Of a stretch of 64,000 bases of DNA, positions 10,821 through 21,599 are shown in pieces. The first letter of the stretch is position 1. Each line of letters opens with the position of its first letter. The stretch spans positions 62,860,861 through 62,924,860 of the forward strand of contig OY970828.1 of the NCBI GenBank assembly GCA_963853835.1, given 5' to 3'. The position numbers and the translations under genes were made by a program. The DNA comes from Calendula officinalis. Its lineage: Eukaryota > Streptophyta > Magnoliopsida > Asterales > Asteraceae. The notes beneath the pieces were generated by a model. It was given only the letters and a program-made list of their open reading frames with translations. It was not told the origin of the DNA and ran no database searches.

Positions 10821-11373
10821 CGTATCAAAATAAGTGAATCACTTTTTTTTTCGGGGTGTATCAAAATAAGTGAATCACTTTCCTTATTTGATAAGTTTTT
10901 ATATTTAAAATTACTCCTTTACCCTGACTTTTTCCTTTTTAAACATCATTAAAGGTGTGGTGCCCCATTTATTTTTGTCATCTTCCTATATTTGAGGGTC
11001 ATCCATTATAATTAACCCATTTAATTTCACTAATATCTTACTCCCTCCGTCCCTTAATAAAGTTCTCATTTCTCCTGGACACATGTTTTTAGGAGATAGT
11101 TAGTGGTGGGTCCTTGGTAATAAATTTGATTAAAATATAAGGTTTTTTGGAGAGAGAATGTATTTTTAGGAGATAGTTAGTGGTGGAATATATGGTAATA
11201 ATATTATTTTATTGAGTGGGTCCCTCTAATTTAAGAAATGGGAACTTTATTTTGGGACAAACATATTAGGGTAAATGGGAACTTTATTAAGGGACGGAGG
11301 GAGTATTATTTTATTTTGCCTCAAAAAACGTAAACTTAAAAGTGATTCACTTATTTTTTACAGGGAGGAAGTA
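10821..11373. mobile_element. 'AAAATAAGTGA' MITE (reverse orientation) hosting a Stowaway
   Basis: The left side carries the doubled motif GTATCAAAATAAGTGAATCAC (two copies within 60 bp) and the right side carries GTGATTCACTTATTTTTTA then GGGAGGAAGTA. This is the layout of the family seen also at 12426, 19190, 31721, 39841 and 45427. It is split by the Stowaway at 11041-11303. Confidence 0.6.
11041..11303. mobile_element. Stowaway (Tc1/mariner) MITE
   Basis: It has perfect or nearly perfect termini CTCCCTCCGTCCCTTAATAA and the inverse TTATTAAGGGACGGAGGGAG, with the TA duplication at 11039-11040 and 11304-11305. AGGAGATAGTTAGTGGTGG occurs twice inside. It has no coding potential. This copy is the intact reference for the interrupted copy at 8602-10740. 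Confidence 0.85.
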
Positions 11374-11688
11374 TATACTATAACTATAGTAACAAATTAG
11401 ATATATTTATATACACTTAACCCAACTAAAAAACCAAACATAATAGTTCCCGAAATACAATTTCTCCCACCTTAAGCATTGTAGACCAAATTACACCTAG
11501 GCCTATGCAAACAATAATATTAAAGGTAATAGCGTTTTAGGTAATGCATAATATAACTATTTGTTTATTACTGTATTACAACTAATGTGTTTGACATTCT
11601 TCTTAATACATTTCAGCCAACTCTACTCTCATGTGCTGTATGTATTTCTTTAAATTTTTATTATAGTTTATTACTACATCCAACACTT

Positions 11689-11697
11689 GTATAAATC
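11689..11697 (+). promoter_or_regulatory. Probable TATA box of the second small-protein gene
   Basis: TGTATAAAT lies about 100 bp before the ATG, in the same promoter context as the paralogue (shared ACTAATGTGTTTGACATTCT upstream and CATGCAATTCATTA downstream). Confidence 0.45.
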
Positions 11698-11795
11698 ATG
11701 CAATTCATTAGTCTAACTCCATAAGTGTACACATTTTAATTCAAACCTGAAAAACAAAATCAGAGGCGAGCCAACTCAGATTTAAAAAGACAACA

Positions 11796-12137
11796 ATGGC
11801 TACTAGAAGTCTCGAGATTCTTAAAGCAATGGGGGTTCGTGGAGGAGTTGTTTCACGAACGGTGGAAGAGGGTGGAGTGGTCAGGATGAAAATCTTGATT
11901 AAAAGGCGAGAATTGGAGCAAGTTGTTGGCCAAGTTGCAAAGAAAAGAGATGACAACAAAGAGAATCGTTTTAGACTGAATAATCTTGGGCAATTGTCGA
12001 GATCGTTGGCATCAAAGTCGCTAAAACCACGGGCCGAGGATACGGTTCGAATGAAGAATGTGAAATTCGATCAAGTTAAGAGTGATTGCCGGAGTCAATG
12101 GAGACCTGCCCTTCAGAGCATTCCTGAAGAGTTTTGA
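11796..12137 (+). CDS. Small uncharacterised plant protein (113 aa), paralogue 2
   Basis: This has the same length and layout as 2749-3090: a Gly/Val-rich N-terminus with GGVVRMKILIKRRELEQVVGQV, a basic linker with conserved LSRSLASKSLKPR, and the end WRPALQSIPEEF. The two proteins differ at scattered sites without any indel. The upstream 200 bp is also alignable, so promoter and gene were duplicated together; the copies are now 9 kb apart, separated by a LINE, a Harbinger element and MITEs. There is no signal peptide or membrane segment. Function is unknown; similarity of the C-terminus to PADRE/DUF4228-type ends is only suggestive. A MITE complex starts about 300 bp after the stop. Confidence 0.75.
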   Translation: MATRSLEILKAMGVRGGVVSRTVEEGGVVRMKILIKRRELEQVVGQVAKKRDDNKENRFRLNNLGQLSRSLASKSLKPRAEDTVRMKNVKFDQVKSDCRSQWRPALQSIPEEF

Positions 12138-12425
12138 TTAACATTTTTTCTTTAAGCTTGTTTATTAAGGTAATTGCTCATTTGTTGATTAGATGGTGTA
12201 TAGTTTATTCAATATCACATATTAGAAATAACTGTTGGACTACTCAGCATTTGGTCTTATGTGGAATCATTTTTGTAGTCATATTTGTTTTGAAGTTAAA
12301 AGATTTACTCTATAAGACTCTGGTTTCTTGTAAGATGTATACATACTAATTTCATAGCTTATCCGGATGAACGACTAACTTCGAGAATTAAAATGCATAA
12401 CGACGAAAAAACATATGAAATCATA
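12138..12425. other. 3' flank of the second small-protein gene
   Basis: AT-rich sequence. A 71-codon open frame at 12134-12349 lacks any family feature and is not called. No clear repeat is visible. Confidence 0.3.
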
Positions 12426-12588
12426 TACTTCCTCCGATTCAAAATAAGTGACACACTTTGGGTTTCACGGATTTTTAGGCAAAATATTATAATGATGGTT
12501 AAATTAGATTAATTGGATGGTTAGTAAAAAATGGGTCCCCACACTTTTTGAATAAAGTGTGGTTAATGATGTTAAAAAGTTAAAGTAA

Positions 12589-12908
12589 GAGCACAAGGTG
12601 TGGAAGGGTAGTTATAGGTATGTTATAGCATTTTTGGGCTTATAACTTGGGGAGGAAAAAGTGGCTTCCTGATGTTATAGTTAAAATGGTGTTATAGTGG
12701 TCCCACATTTGCTATTTGGTGTATTTTGATTGGTTGGAACCCCCTCCACCCACCCCACACCCCCAGCCCCCCTCCCTTTTGGCTTTCGCCATAGCCACGG
12801 CGAATGCATTTTGGCGACCAAATAACGAACAAAGGGGTGTGGATTTTTTATGTTTAACGAGGTTAAAGGTGGATAACGGGGGCTTTAACGCCCCCACACC
12901 CACTGCTC
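12589..12908. mobile_element. Harbinger-type MITE, TSD TAA
   Basis: Termini are GAGCACAAGGTGTGG and, inverted, GAGCAGTGGGTGTGG. TAA is duplicated at 12586-12588 and 12909-12911. The intact related MITE at 39841 reads AAAAGTAAGGGTAAATG across this point, confirming the single-copy empty site. The termini resemble those of Harbinger elements A and B, so it could have been mobilised by that family. Confidence 0.8.
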
Positions 12909-12958
12909 TAAGGGTAAATGAGTCATTTCACTTTGTTAAAGTAGATAGTTAGTAAGTA

Positions 12959-13252
12959 GGGTGAGCTCGGTCCAAAAACCGGACCGAACCAAAAACGATA
13001 ACGATGCATTTTCAAAATCGAAACCGAACCGATAACATGTTATCCGTTTTGGTTCGCTTTCGGTTGGTTTTCGGTTCGGTTCGCTTTCGGTTGGTTTTCG
13101 GTTCGGTTCGGTTCGGGTTTTTAGACCAAATATTTATCCTTTTCCGAAAAACGAACCGAAACCAATAGAACCGAACCGAAAACGATGAATTTTCAAAATC
13201 GAAACCAAAACCGATAACATGTAATCGGTTTTGGTTCGGTTCGGTTTCGGTT
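12959..13252. mobile_element. 'GGTTCGG' MITE nested in another MITE
   Basis: It starts GGGTGAGCTCGGTCC. The interior has two half-units, each with AAATCGAAACC..ATAACATGT..TCGGTTTTGGTTCGG, plus alternating GGTTCGGTT/GGTTTTCGGTT runs. The typical right end (TGCTCACC) is absent, so the right boundary is set by where the host MITE resumes (CCACTATGTTTTGCC). Confidence 0.55.
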
Positions 13253-13875
13253 CCACTATGTTTTGCCAAATATGATAATTTTTCAAAGTGTGTCACTTAT
13301 TTTGGATCACTCCAAAAAGGAAAATATGTCACTTATTTTGAATCAAGTAAGTAGTAAAATATTATTGAAATGATAAAAAAACATTTGTTTATACATTAAT
13401 AACTGGTAAAAAGAATTCAAACACCAAATAAAAGGTCTTTGTATGCAATATTTAACGTTGAGTTTTTGTAGTTGTCATCTGATCGCAATAAATAACATTA
13501 AACCATTTGTTATTATTCACCTTTGAGATAAAGACATATAATTTACAATGTGAAAATACCGGTATTCGTAGAAAAAAAACCAACTTGGTTAATATCATAA
13601 ACATTAATAACATCTTTAAAAATTTTTGTATTGAAACCGCAAATACAAATCTAGTCCTATATATCAAACTAGTGGATAGTACCCCGTGCGATGTCGTGGA
13701 GAGTTTTTTCATAGGACACCTAAAAGATAATTTACATCAGTAAATGTTTCAGTTCTACACCATTTAAAAATTATATATAAAAAGTCACAATCGAAATTAT
13801 CTTCTATGTTAAGAAAAAAAATCAAATATTTATATAAAACTAAAAATAAATAAATATTTTTCTATATTCTTTATA

Positions 13876-14892
13876 GGTAAATGTTCAAGGTAATCAAAGG
13901 ATTTTAGCTAGTCCCAAGGGACAATTAATAGCTATTTTATCAAGAAAAAGTCAAAGGTCAAGATCAATATTCAAACCATACAAACTTCAATACATCAATA
14001 CCCCACCCATCTCCGGCGCCCAGAGACGGCGGCCGGCGGCGATGGGCGGCGGCCGACGGCGGACGGCGGCCGGAGGTGGCCGCCGGCGGTGGTGGTCGTA
14101 ACTTGAAACACATGAGTTTGAAACACATGTGTTTCACCTTTTGAAACACATGTGCTTCATAGTTCGTATACTCCCCTGTGTTCTAGAAACTCATGTTTTT
14201 TTGTGAAACACATGTGTTTCGTGACTTGAAACACATGTGCTTCGTAGTTCGTATGCTCCTCTGTGTTTTAAAAACTCATGTTTTTAGTGAAACACATGTG
14301 TTTCGTGACTTGAAACACACGTGATTCGTATGGTCCCTTGTGTTTTAGAAACTAATGTTTATAGTTACTTGAAACACACGTGTTTCGTAACTTGAAACAC
14401 AAACACATGTGTTTCACCTTTTGAAACACATGTGCTTCGTAGTTCGTATGCTCACCTATGTTTTAGAAATGCATGTTTTTAGTGAAACACATGTGTTTCG
14501 TGACTTAAAACACATGTGCTTCGTATGCTCCTCTTTGTTTTAGAAACTCATCTTTTAGTGACTTGAAACACATGTGCTTCGTGATTTGAAACACATGTGC
14601 TTCGAACTAATATGCTAACTTTGTATTTTGGAACACCTGTGTTTTAGTGAAGCACATGTGTTTCAATACATCAATACCACCACCACCCCTATTACCACCA
14701 GCACCTTCACTGTCAGCCACCACCACCGCCACCGGCGGCGGACGGCGGCGGCGGGTGGTGGCCGGAGGCGGCGGCCGGCGGTGGCTATAGGTGGCAGTAG
14801 CTAGGGGATTTGATCTTGAGCATTTTGATCTAATGGCTAGGATTTGTCCCTTGGGATTATGCAAAACCCTTGGACTTACTTGAACACAACTC
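13876..14892. mobile_element. Mutator-like non-autonomous element with palindrome array
   Basis: A 10-bp target duplication, ATTCTTTATA (13866-13875 and 14893-14902), flanks inverted termini sharing TGTTCAAG..., GGATTTTGC/GGGTTTTGC-type words and TCCCAAGGGACAA. The 9-11 bp duplication and long inverted ends fit MULEs. Inside are two GC-rich CGGCGG blocks (14010-14095 and 14700-14790) in mirrored position and, between them, a palindrome array. No transposase is present; open frames on the minus strand in the GC blocks are composition artefacts. Confidence 0.75.
14103..14664. repeat. Array of about 15 GAAACACATGTGTTTC palindromes
   Basis: A 16-bp perfect palindrome, GAAACACATGTGTTTC, and close variants (…GTGCTTC, …CACGTG…) recur about every 30-45 bp. 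Spacers include CGTAGTTCGTATGCTC and TGTTTTAGAAACTCATG. Each unit contains a CACATGTG E-box; two units carry a CACGTG G-box core instead. Confidence 0.85.
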
Positions 14893-14902
14893 ATTCTTTA
14901 TA

Positions 14903-15654
14903 TTATAAAGTTTAGGGAGTAAAGTGTTATTTAAATAAGAAAAAAGTTCGAATAAGACAAAATACATTGTTTATACCTGATGGCAAATGTTATATAGTAA
15001 ATACATTGTAAGATACAAAAACAAATATATAAAAAACGAATGCGATGCGCCTTGGATAAATAGGCTTTTAACATATTGGCGAATTTCCTTCATCAAATCA
15101 CTGCACTGCAACAAAAAGTTATCGGTCTTCTTCACCAAATCAATGAATGAATTTTTTTTGTTAGTGTAAGTGATGTTACTGAGGAAAAAAAATATGCAGC
15201 CGGTGACAATTTTTTGTTTTTCTACTAGTTCTGCCATTAAATTCAACCTACGAAACTTTTGGGAATATTTGTTCAAGTACCAAATTGTGGATAATTTTGT
15301 GATGGATTTGTCAATGGAGCTTCAATGATCAAACGGTTATTTATACATGAGTTCTTGGTGAACTAGAAGCCATGACTCATGAGTAACTAAAATATAAAAT
15401 ATGAGTAACTAAAATATAGGGTGGGGTATTGATGTATTGAGTTCTCGGTTAAGTAATAGGTAAAACCAAGTTTTTTCATTATAGGTTTTTATTTATTATT
15501 TGTAAATAACTAATTATCAAATATGATTATAAAAATTATATTTCTTTAATAATATACTAAGTTTATGATAAATAACGGGAAAAATGCATACTAAATAACG
15601 GGAAAAATGCATAAAAGAGTAATGTACTTTGATTGAGAGTTCATTTAAGGGTAT
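14903..15654. other. No gene; one repeat match
   Basis: AT-rich. A minus-strand open frame at 14971-15276 (101 codons) shows no family feature and is not called. At 15417-15438 there is an inverted exact match of about 22 bp to 13991-14012 near the left end of the Mutator-like element. AAATAACGGGAAAAATGCAT is repeated directly near 15570-15612. Confidence 0.3.
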
Positions 15655-15835
15655 GTACTTTTGTTTTGATCAGTAAACGGTAACAAACTTTTATAAAAGT
15701 TTATAAAAAGGATATCTATTTTTGTTTTGATCACTAAAGGGTAATCAACTGCTATAAAAGTTTATAAGAAAGAAATCTACTTTTATTTTGATCACTAAAG
15801 GGTAACCAACTTTCATATAAGATTAAAAAGAGAGA
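15655..15835. repeat. Tandem repeat, about 3 units of 60-65 bp
   Basis: TTTGTTTTGATCACTAAAGG, GTAA(T/C)CAACTT and ATAAAAGTTTATAA recur three times in order with small changes. There is no coding potential. Confidence 0.6.
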
Positions 15836-17590
15836 ATACATAACTTGTAAGTGAGAATTTTATGGATTATAACACAATTTCGTCAGATGAAAGATGTCAA
15901 TTATGTATATATTTAATAATTATATCCATTTGAGTCGTTTTTTTCTAATATAGTTGAGAAAACATTCAATGTATAATCCATCAATCTAGGCATGTAAACG
16001 AACTGAATGTTCAAGGAACCGTTCGTAAACATTTCGGCGAGAGGTTAAAGAAGCTTGTCAAAGGTGAAGTGTACGAATTGTTTTGAAAGTTTGTTACCCT
16101 TTAGTAACAAAACAAAAATATATACCCTTATTATAAATCTTTATAAGACTTGATTAACCTTTTACTAAAGACTATAAGTACACATTTCAAACAGGCATTG
16201 AATAAAAAAAAGAAATTTTTGACAAATTTTACAACTTAGATACAGGATAGAATCGTCATACTTGGCAGTTTTGTCCAAGATAAATTTTCTTGTAGTATAA
16301 AGATGGGAATTTCAACCCCTTAACTTATTAATCGGACAACATGAGACTTCTGTTTATTTCGAACAAATCATAAAACAAAACAAAAGCTAAAAGGGTAAAG
16401 GTCAAACGAGTTTAAGTCGTCTAAAGTATACATACCATCTTCTTCCTACTCGTTTTATTAAAAATATGAGATAATATTGTTTTTTTAATCATAAATAATG
16501 CATTGATTATTTACACTTTTTTTTTCTTTCTAAATGTGAACAAAAGGTCTTTGGTTGCAACAAATCATGCTATCCTATAAATTGAACGACTCCTAAGTAA
16601 ATAGGTTTTTAAATATGAATTAATAAATTCGTTTTCATTTGGAAATTAAACAAAACACAAGTTGGCGCAAATGGTTATTTTCGGCCAAGATAAGGCTATG
16701 CTGCTATGTTGACAAAGGCTCGATTCTTGCTAGCCTTATACTTTAAATTTTTTTTTAATTCTTTTTTATCATAGATGTTACTTGAAGTTACAAAATAACC
16801 CATACACTCTAAAAAATAGTAAATGATTTGATACTTTCTTTAATAAAACCTCCTTTCCAATAATTATAACTTTAACATCTAAATATTTTAATCTACATTT
16901 TTAACCTCATTTTAGATATTGGGTTAATTTTTCTTAGATGCTTAATTATAAAATTCATAATTTATTTTTATATCCTTTCAAAATTAATAAACTGTCTTTA
17001 TATCCTCTAAACTTTTTAAATTACCTACATACCCTTATGTTATCATAAATATAAATTAGAGACCTACCTATTAACGTTAGTAAATCACAATGACTAAATG
17101 ATAAGGAGTTCGACATGTATAATTTTCTCTCTAAGGAGGGATAACTTACAAATGTATAGTTGGTCTGATCATATATGTATAAAAAAAAAATATAGTTTTG
17201 GGGTTTTCAGTATGTTAATGTAATATTTTACCGTTTAGTCACCATATTTACTTATGTTAGTAGGCATACCTTTAATTCAAATTTAGATAGAATAAGGGTA
17301 ATGAAGTGTTTTTTAAATAATGATATAAGTGATAAGTAATGAATTTTACAAGGCTATAAGAGAAATTAATCATAAAATATTTATTCACTTTTGGATAGTA
17401 ATGACAACTCATTTTTAAAGTTAATAAAAACATAAAATTGCAAATTAAACACGATCTAGATAATAAAATTATACGTATTTCAAATTACATTTTAAAATTC
17501 AAAAAAACCACCCTCACTAAACGTTGTATACGCTTTTTGTTCATAAATAAAAAAATCTAACAAAAACTCAGCCTTAATCTTGATGAAAAA
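15836..17590. other. AT-rich stretch without recognisable gene
   Basis: I see no open frame with family features, no terminal repeats and no clear tandem structure; only homopolymer-rich AT sequence. Confidence 0.3.
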
Positions 17591-17599
17591 AATGTATAT

Positions 17600-17782
17600 T
17601 TTAAAATCCGCAGCATCGGCGGGCACAAAAATCCTCGTTACTTACAGTTATATACATCTGCCCTAATAGTAATCCTCGAATAGTCTTTATCAAAGATCAT
17701 GTTCTCGGTCAAGCTAAAATCATTTATATCGCGGTCGACTACGCCGATCCACCTGAGGTTCAATCTACCTCAAACCAATGAT
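17600..17782 (+). pseudogene. Unidentified coding-like fragment
   Basis: About 180 bp stands out from the AT-rich surroundings by its balanced composition. Two frames read as protein-like: one gives IGGHKNPRYLQ, the next, after a frame change near 17645, gives HVLGQAKIIYIAVDYADPPE and stops at 17781. I do not recognise the family. It looks like a captured or decayed exon pair; a CAG at 17644-17646 could be an old splice acceptor. Confidence 0.3.
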
Positions 17783-17799
17783 TGTGAGCCATCCTAATT

Positions 17800-18705
17800 A
17801 AATCTCCTACTTGCATATAAGTTTGAATTTCCTATATTATATTTATTAAGGAATGATTGCATTTGCTTGAAGTTTAATCTTGTTATGCATTTCATGATGT
17901 GTTTTGAGTTTTGACATTCTTCTTGACACCTTTACATGTGCTGGGCTACTGTTGTTTCGATGATATATTATTTTTTAAAGGCTGGTATAATACTTGCATC
18001 CAATCATTGTTTTCATTTCAGATAATTGATAAATTTGCTCAACTTACTATTTAAAACAAGTCTCTGGGTGTGAAGTTTGTTCAAGTTAGTTGAGACATTT
18101 TAAAAGTAATTAGACCGGACCCAACTAGAACTGAAGATTTTAAAAATACTAAAACGAATAACCGAACCATTGGCGCCGGTTCAATCTCAAATTGGGTCAT
18201 GAATGAGACTCATATTTTTACTTATTGTTTCAAGCCTAATTTTCATGTAACTAACGTTGTTCTATTATAATAGTCTAATAGATAAATTGACTCGGCTCTT
18301 ACTTGAATCGGACTAAGAACTTATAAATTCATATCATGGATCGTGAACCAAATCGGACACATAACTGAGGCCTATGTAGTCAGAATGTGTTTTGATAGGT
18401 TTATCATAAGTTTTACACAATCTTGTCATATGTTTGCTCGGGTCTTTTTGGCACAAAATCACATACTTGTCTTTACACTATACAAGGAGATATCTATTGT
18501 ATTTGTAGATGTTTATATAGATAGCATAGTTTTGATATATTATAATATGCACTCATTTAAATATTCATTAGCGTTGGGTTTAGATATTTATTATGAACAG
18601 TACAATAATAAGAATAATTATATAAAAAAGTTTAGGATAGTGACATACTCCATAATACTTAGCATTAATATATTTTTTTATATTTATAATTAATAAGGAT
18701 ATTTT
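17800..18705. other. AT-rich stretch, possible MITE debris
   Basis: No supportable gene. ACCGAACCATTGGCGCCGGT near 18160 resembles ends of GGTTCGG-type repeats. A 116-codon frame at 18343-18693 is AT-driven (Ile/Tyr/Asn-rich) and not called. Confidence 0.3.
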
Positions 18706-19068
18706 TTACACAAATAAAGAAGGTAAACGGGCAACAAGCTGCGCTGTTATCCCTTTTTGAATTGCAAAACTAATTCTTTTAAAAACAACGTTTGTGGATC
18801 TAGGTGTCATAAGATTGCTATGCATAACACATTGGACTCTGTTGAGAAGCTCCACTGCCTCAGGTGCAAGGAAACCGAAAGTGTCAAATGCAAAAGGAAT
18901 AAACACGTGTTGATTTTCAATGCATGCTTTCTCGTGCTTTGTCACTTTGCACGAGGCGGCTTTCAAAGCAGCTTGTCCCACCGTAACACCCCGACTACTC
19001 AAACCAACGAGAGGAGAAACTCCGGTTAGATCCACACACGCGTGCTTCCCCCCAACCCACCCACACAC
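18706..19068 (-). pseudogene. C-terminal fragment of a non-LTR retroelement protein
   Basis: A 120-codon minus-strand frame contains HACVDLTGVSPLVGL, VGQAALKAASCKVTKHEKAC, HVFIPFAFDTFGFLAPEA and FAIQKGITAQLVARLP. I associate this block with the C-terminal end of plant RTE-like reverse transcriptase proteins (family recall, not searched). No reverse transcriptase core is present nearby, so this is a terminal fragment, possibly the 3' remnant of a 5'-truncated insertion. Confidence 0.55.
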
Positions 19069-19501
19069 GCATTAATAAGAGAGATCCTTAAATATATAAC
19101 TCAAAATAATCTAAGAACATTTTAATATTATTATCATCGAATCTTTATTATAAAGATGATATTTATTAAATTCAAGGGACTATTTATATACTACCTCCGT
19201 ATGAAAATAAGTGATACATTTGAAAAATTGCGATTTTTAGGGCAAAAGATTGAAAAATGATTTAAAATAGATTAAAGTGGATAGTTAGTGGAGAATGAGT
19301 CCAACTTCTTTTGAATGAAGTGATATTAATAATGTTTAAAAGTAAAAGTAAGGGTAAAAGAGTAATTTTACTTTATTAAAGTAGATAGTTAGTTGAGAAT
19401 GAGTCCCACTTTTTTGCCAAATAAGATAAGTTTTGAAAATGTATCACTTATTTTGTTCCACCCCTAAATAAAAAGTATCACTTATTTTGATACGGAGATA
19501 G

Positions 19502-21588
19502 TGTAACGACCCGAATTTCTTTTGTGTTAAATAAATTATGAAAAAAATATGATAAATAAGGATAAATCATTTAAAGAACGTAGGAATTGGTTTCGTGTCA
19601 TTTGGACATCGTATGAGAAAGTTATGGACGAAACCGTGTCGAAAAGGGCAACAAAAACTGCAGGCCAAAGTTCACGCCTCGAACTAAAGTTCACGAATGT
19701 GAACTTTGGTCTGAAATGTTGGGTTTTTGATTTTTGGAAGTTCACGATCAGTTCACGACGAGTTCACGGCGCGAACTTTGCTGAAACAGCATAAAATCGG
19801 GTTTTCTTGTCATTTCTCTCATTTCCAAACCCTAAAACATTCTCCCAAGTGTGGGTATACGATTTTGAGTGTAAGGAGGCCATTGGAACTGATTTTCACA
19901 CTCAATCTTGAAGATTCTCACTCCATTGTTGAAATATAAGGTAAATCTCTACTCCTTTTAGTTATGGATGATGTTTTTGGGTAAAAATGGTGAAGTATGC
20001 AAACCCTAGTTGGAAAGTTTATAATGGGTGATGAATTGGGTTTATATAACTTAGATATACAACATATTGTCAAGGAAAATGTGTTCATAACATGGATTTG
20101 ATGATTATCTAGCTAGTTATGAACTTTATTTTGGGAAAAATGGTGGTTTGGGTAACCTACCAAGTTATCTTTGGGGAAGATGACTAAGATGAGTGTAGAA
20201 CACTCTTTGTAAGCTTAAGAACCTTGTGTTCTTGTTAGATTTGGGTTTTGACGATGGAAATCTTGAACTAGGGTTTTGAGATTTCACCAAGTTTGATGAA
20301 CTTGGTGGTTAGGAGTGTTGTTATGGATCGTTTGGTGATTAGTTATAGATAATAACTAGTTATTGTGATGATATTGATGGTAGGTCAAGAAGACCTAAAG
20401 ATTGGTGACATTTCACAAATTGGAAAGCAATGATTCGTGTTATTAAACGCGGTTTGGAGTTAGCTTGGCTAAGGTGAGTACATGAGACTTTTAAAACTGG
20501 GTACATAGTAAATGTTTTTTTGAAAATACATATGATGTTTTGTGAGTCTTTATTAATAAATGATTTTTTAATAAAGATATGATTGAAAAGATGAGAAAGT
20601 AATAAATAGTAGACTATCTAAGTATGTATAAAGTGATTGATGATTTTGAAAGAGATCATGATAATGAAAAGTAATTAATAACTAATTATTGATATGATGT
20701 AAAAGAGTATACTTTTATAATATGTGATTACTAATAATGAGACTAGTTGATTTGATTATGTGAATGCTAGTTAATATTAGCATGTGGATAGATTGTATGA
20801 TGGCCTTATGGCATTGATGATAGATGTGACATATAGTCACATGTAATGGTTATAACGGGTAGACTGAAATAGGGCAGGTACGTGATAGATCGGAGGCATT
20901 CTGGTTATCATGGTATCTTTAAAGCGGGTGGATTGGAGGCATTCCGATCATCCAACAAGATGTTGTATCTTACTAGATTGGAGGCATTCTGATTAGTAAG
21001 ATAAGATGGGTCACCTTGCTTGGACAAGGTGACAAAGGGGATTCTACTGAATCGGAGGCATTCTGATTAGTAGGACAAAAAATATTGGGGTCTCGTTGAT
21101 TCGGAGGCATTCCGAACAACTTGATGGGTCGAATAGGCTATGAATGAATGTGATAGGATTACCGAGGAGGTGATCGATGTATATGAATATGTTAGGGTTA
21201 CCGCGGAGGTACCTAAGGTATATAAATATATATCTATATATATATTCATTATGTGTGATTATTTATATATTAATGTTGGGTCTAAAACCCATGTATCTCA
21301 CGAGACTATTTTGTCTCACGTACTACTTTATTTTGGCTATGTACTCAGGTTCGAGATTGAAAGATTAGAAGGTCGCGATAGAGGTGGCCTAGAGATGTTT
21401 AGCTCGGGAGCTTATAGGTAGATCCCGTTTATCCTATGGTTATGATATTATCTTTGTAACACCGTGTTTTATAACTCTGATAATCTTTTAAAAGGTTTTT
21501 GTCAAAACATATTTCAGGATATTGGACTTTGTAATATTTTTATTTAAAAATATGTTTTAAAAGGTGTTTTAAAAAGTGAGGCGTTACG
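19502..21588 (+). mobile_element. Solo LTR (Ty3/gypsy type), 2.09 kb
   Basis: It starts TGTAACGACCCGAATTTC and ends GTGAGGCGTTACG, flanked by a 5-bp duplication GATAG (19497-19501 and 21589-21593). The TGTAACGACCC start is typical of plant gypsy LTRs. The 3' end is CG rather than the canonical CA, probably a point change. No internal region or second LTR is present, so it is the product of LTR-LTR recombination. Inside are an 11-bp inverted repeat CCAAAGTTCAC/GTGAACTTTGG near 19674-19718 and a minisatellite. Confidence 0.8.
20880..21120 (+). repeat. Minisatellite GATYGGAGGCATTCYGATYA within the solo LTR
   Basis: GGAGGCATTC recurs five times, preceded by GAT(C/T) and usually followed by TGATTA/CGATCA-like sequence, at irregular 40-60 bp spacing. 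Confidence 0.7.
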
Positions 21589-21599
21589 GATAGTATTAA

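Larger units (their letters stand above)
12426..13350. mobile_element. 'AAAATAAGTGACAC' MITE with two other MITEs nested inside
   Basis: It starts TACTTCCTCCGATTCAAAAT and ends with the doubled GTGTGTCACTTATTTT / ATGTCACTTATTTTGAATCA motif. Comparison with the uninterrupted copies at 39841-40142 and 45427-45728 shows two insertions: one after AAAGTAA (12589-12908) and one within the AGTTAGT...CCCACTATTTT segment (12959-13252). Confidence 0.7.
19190..21595. mobile_element. 'AAAATAAGTGATAC' MITE split by a solo LTR
   Basis: The left end is TACTACCTCCGTATGAAAAT. The right end TTTTGATACGGAGATAG is interrupted at 19501 by a solo LTR and resumes at 21589 with GATAGTA. The intervening MITE body matches the family at 39841 and 45427. 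Confidence 0.7.

Noticed and set aside
12716..12952. Pro-rich frames inside the Harbinger MITE
   Set aside because: They cross the element boundary and derive from CCCCACCC-rich sequence.
14607..14894. Minus-strand frame rich in Arg/Pro in the Mutator-like element
   Set aside because: It runs through CGGCGG repeats and the terminal repeat; a composition artefact.
14971..15276. 101-codon minus-strand frame
   Set aside because: Some helical character, but no family signature, splice context or conservation evidence available here.
18343..18693. 116-codon plus-strand frame
   Set aside because: Ile/Tyr/Asn-rich translation of AT-rich DNA with no recognisable domain.
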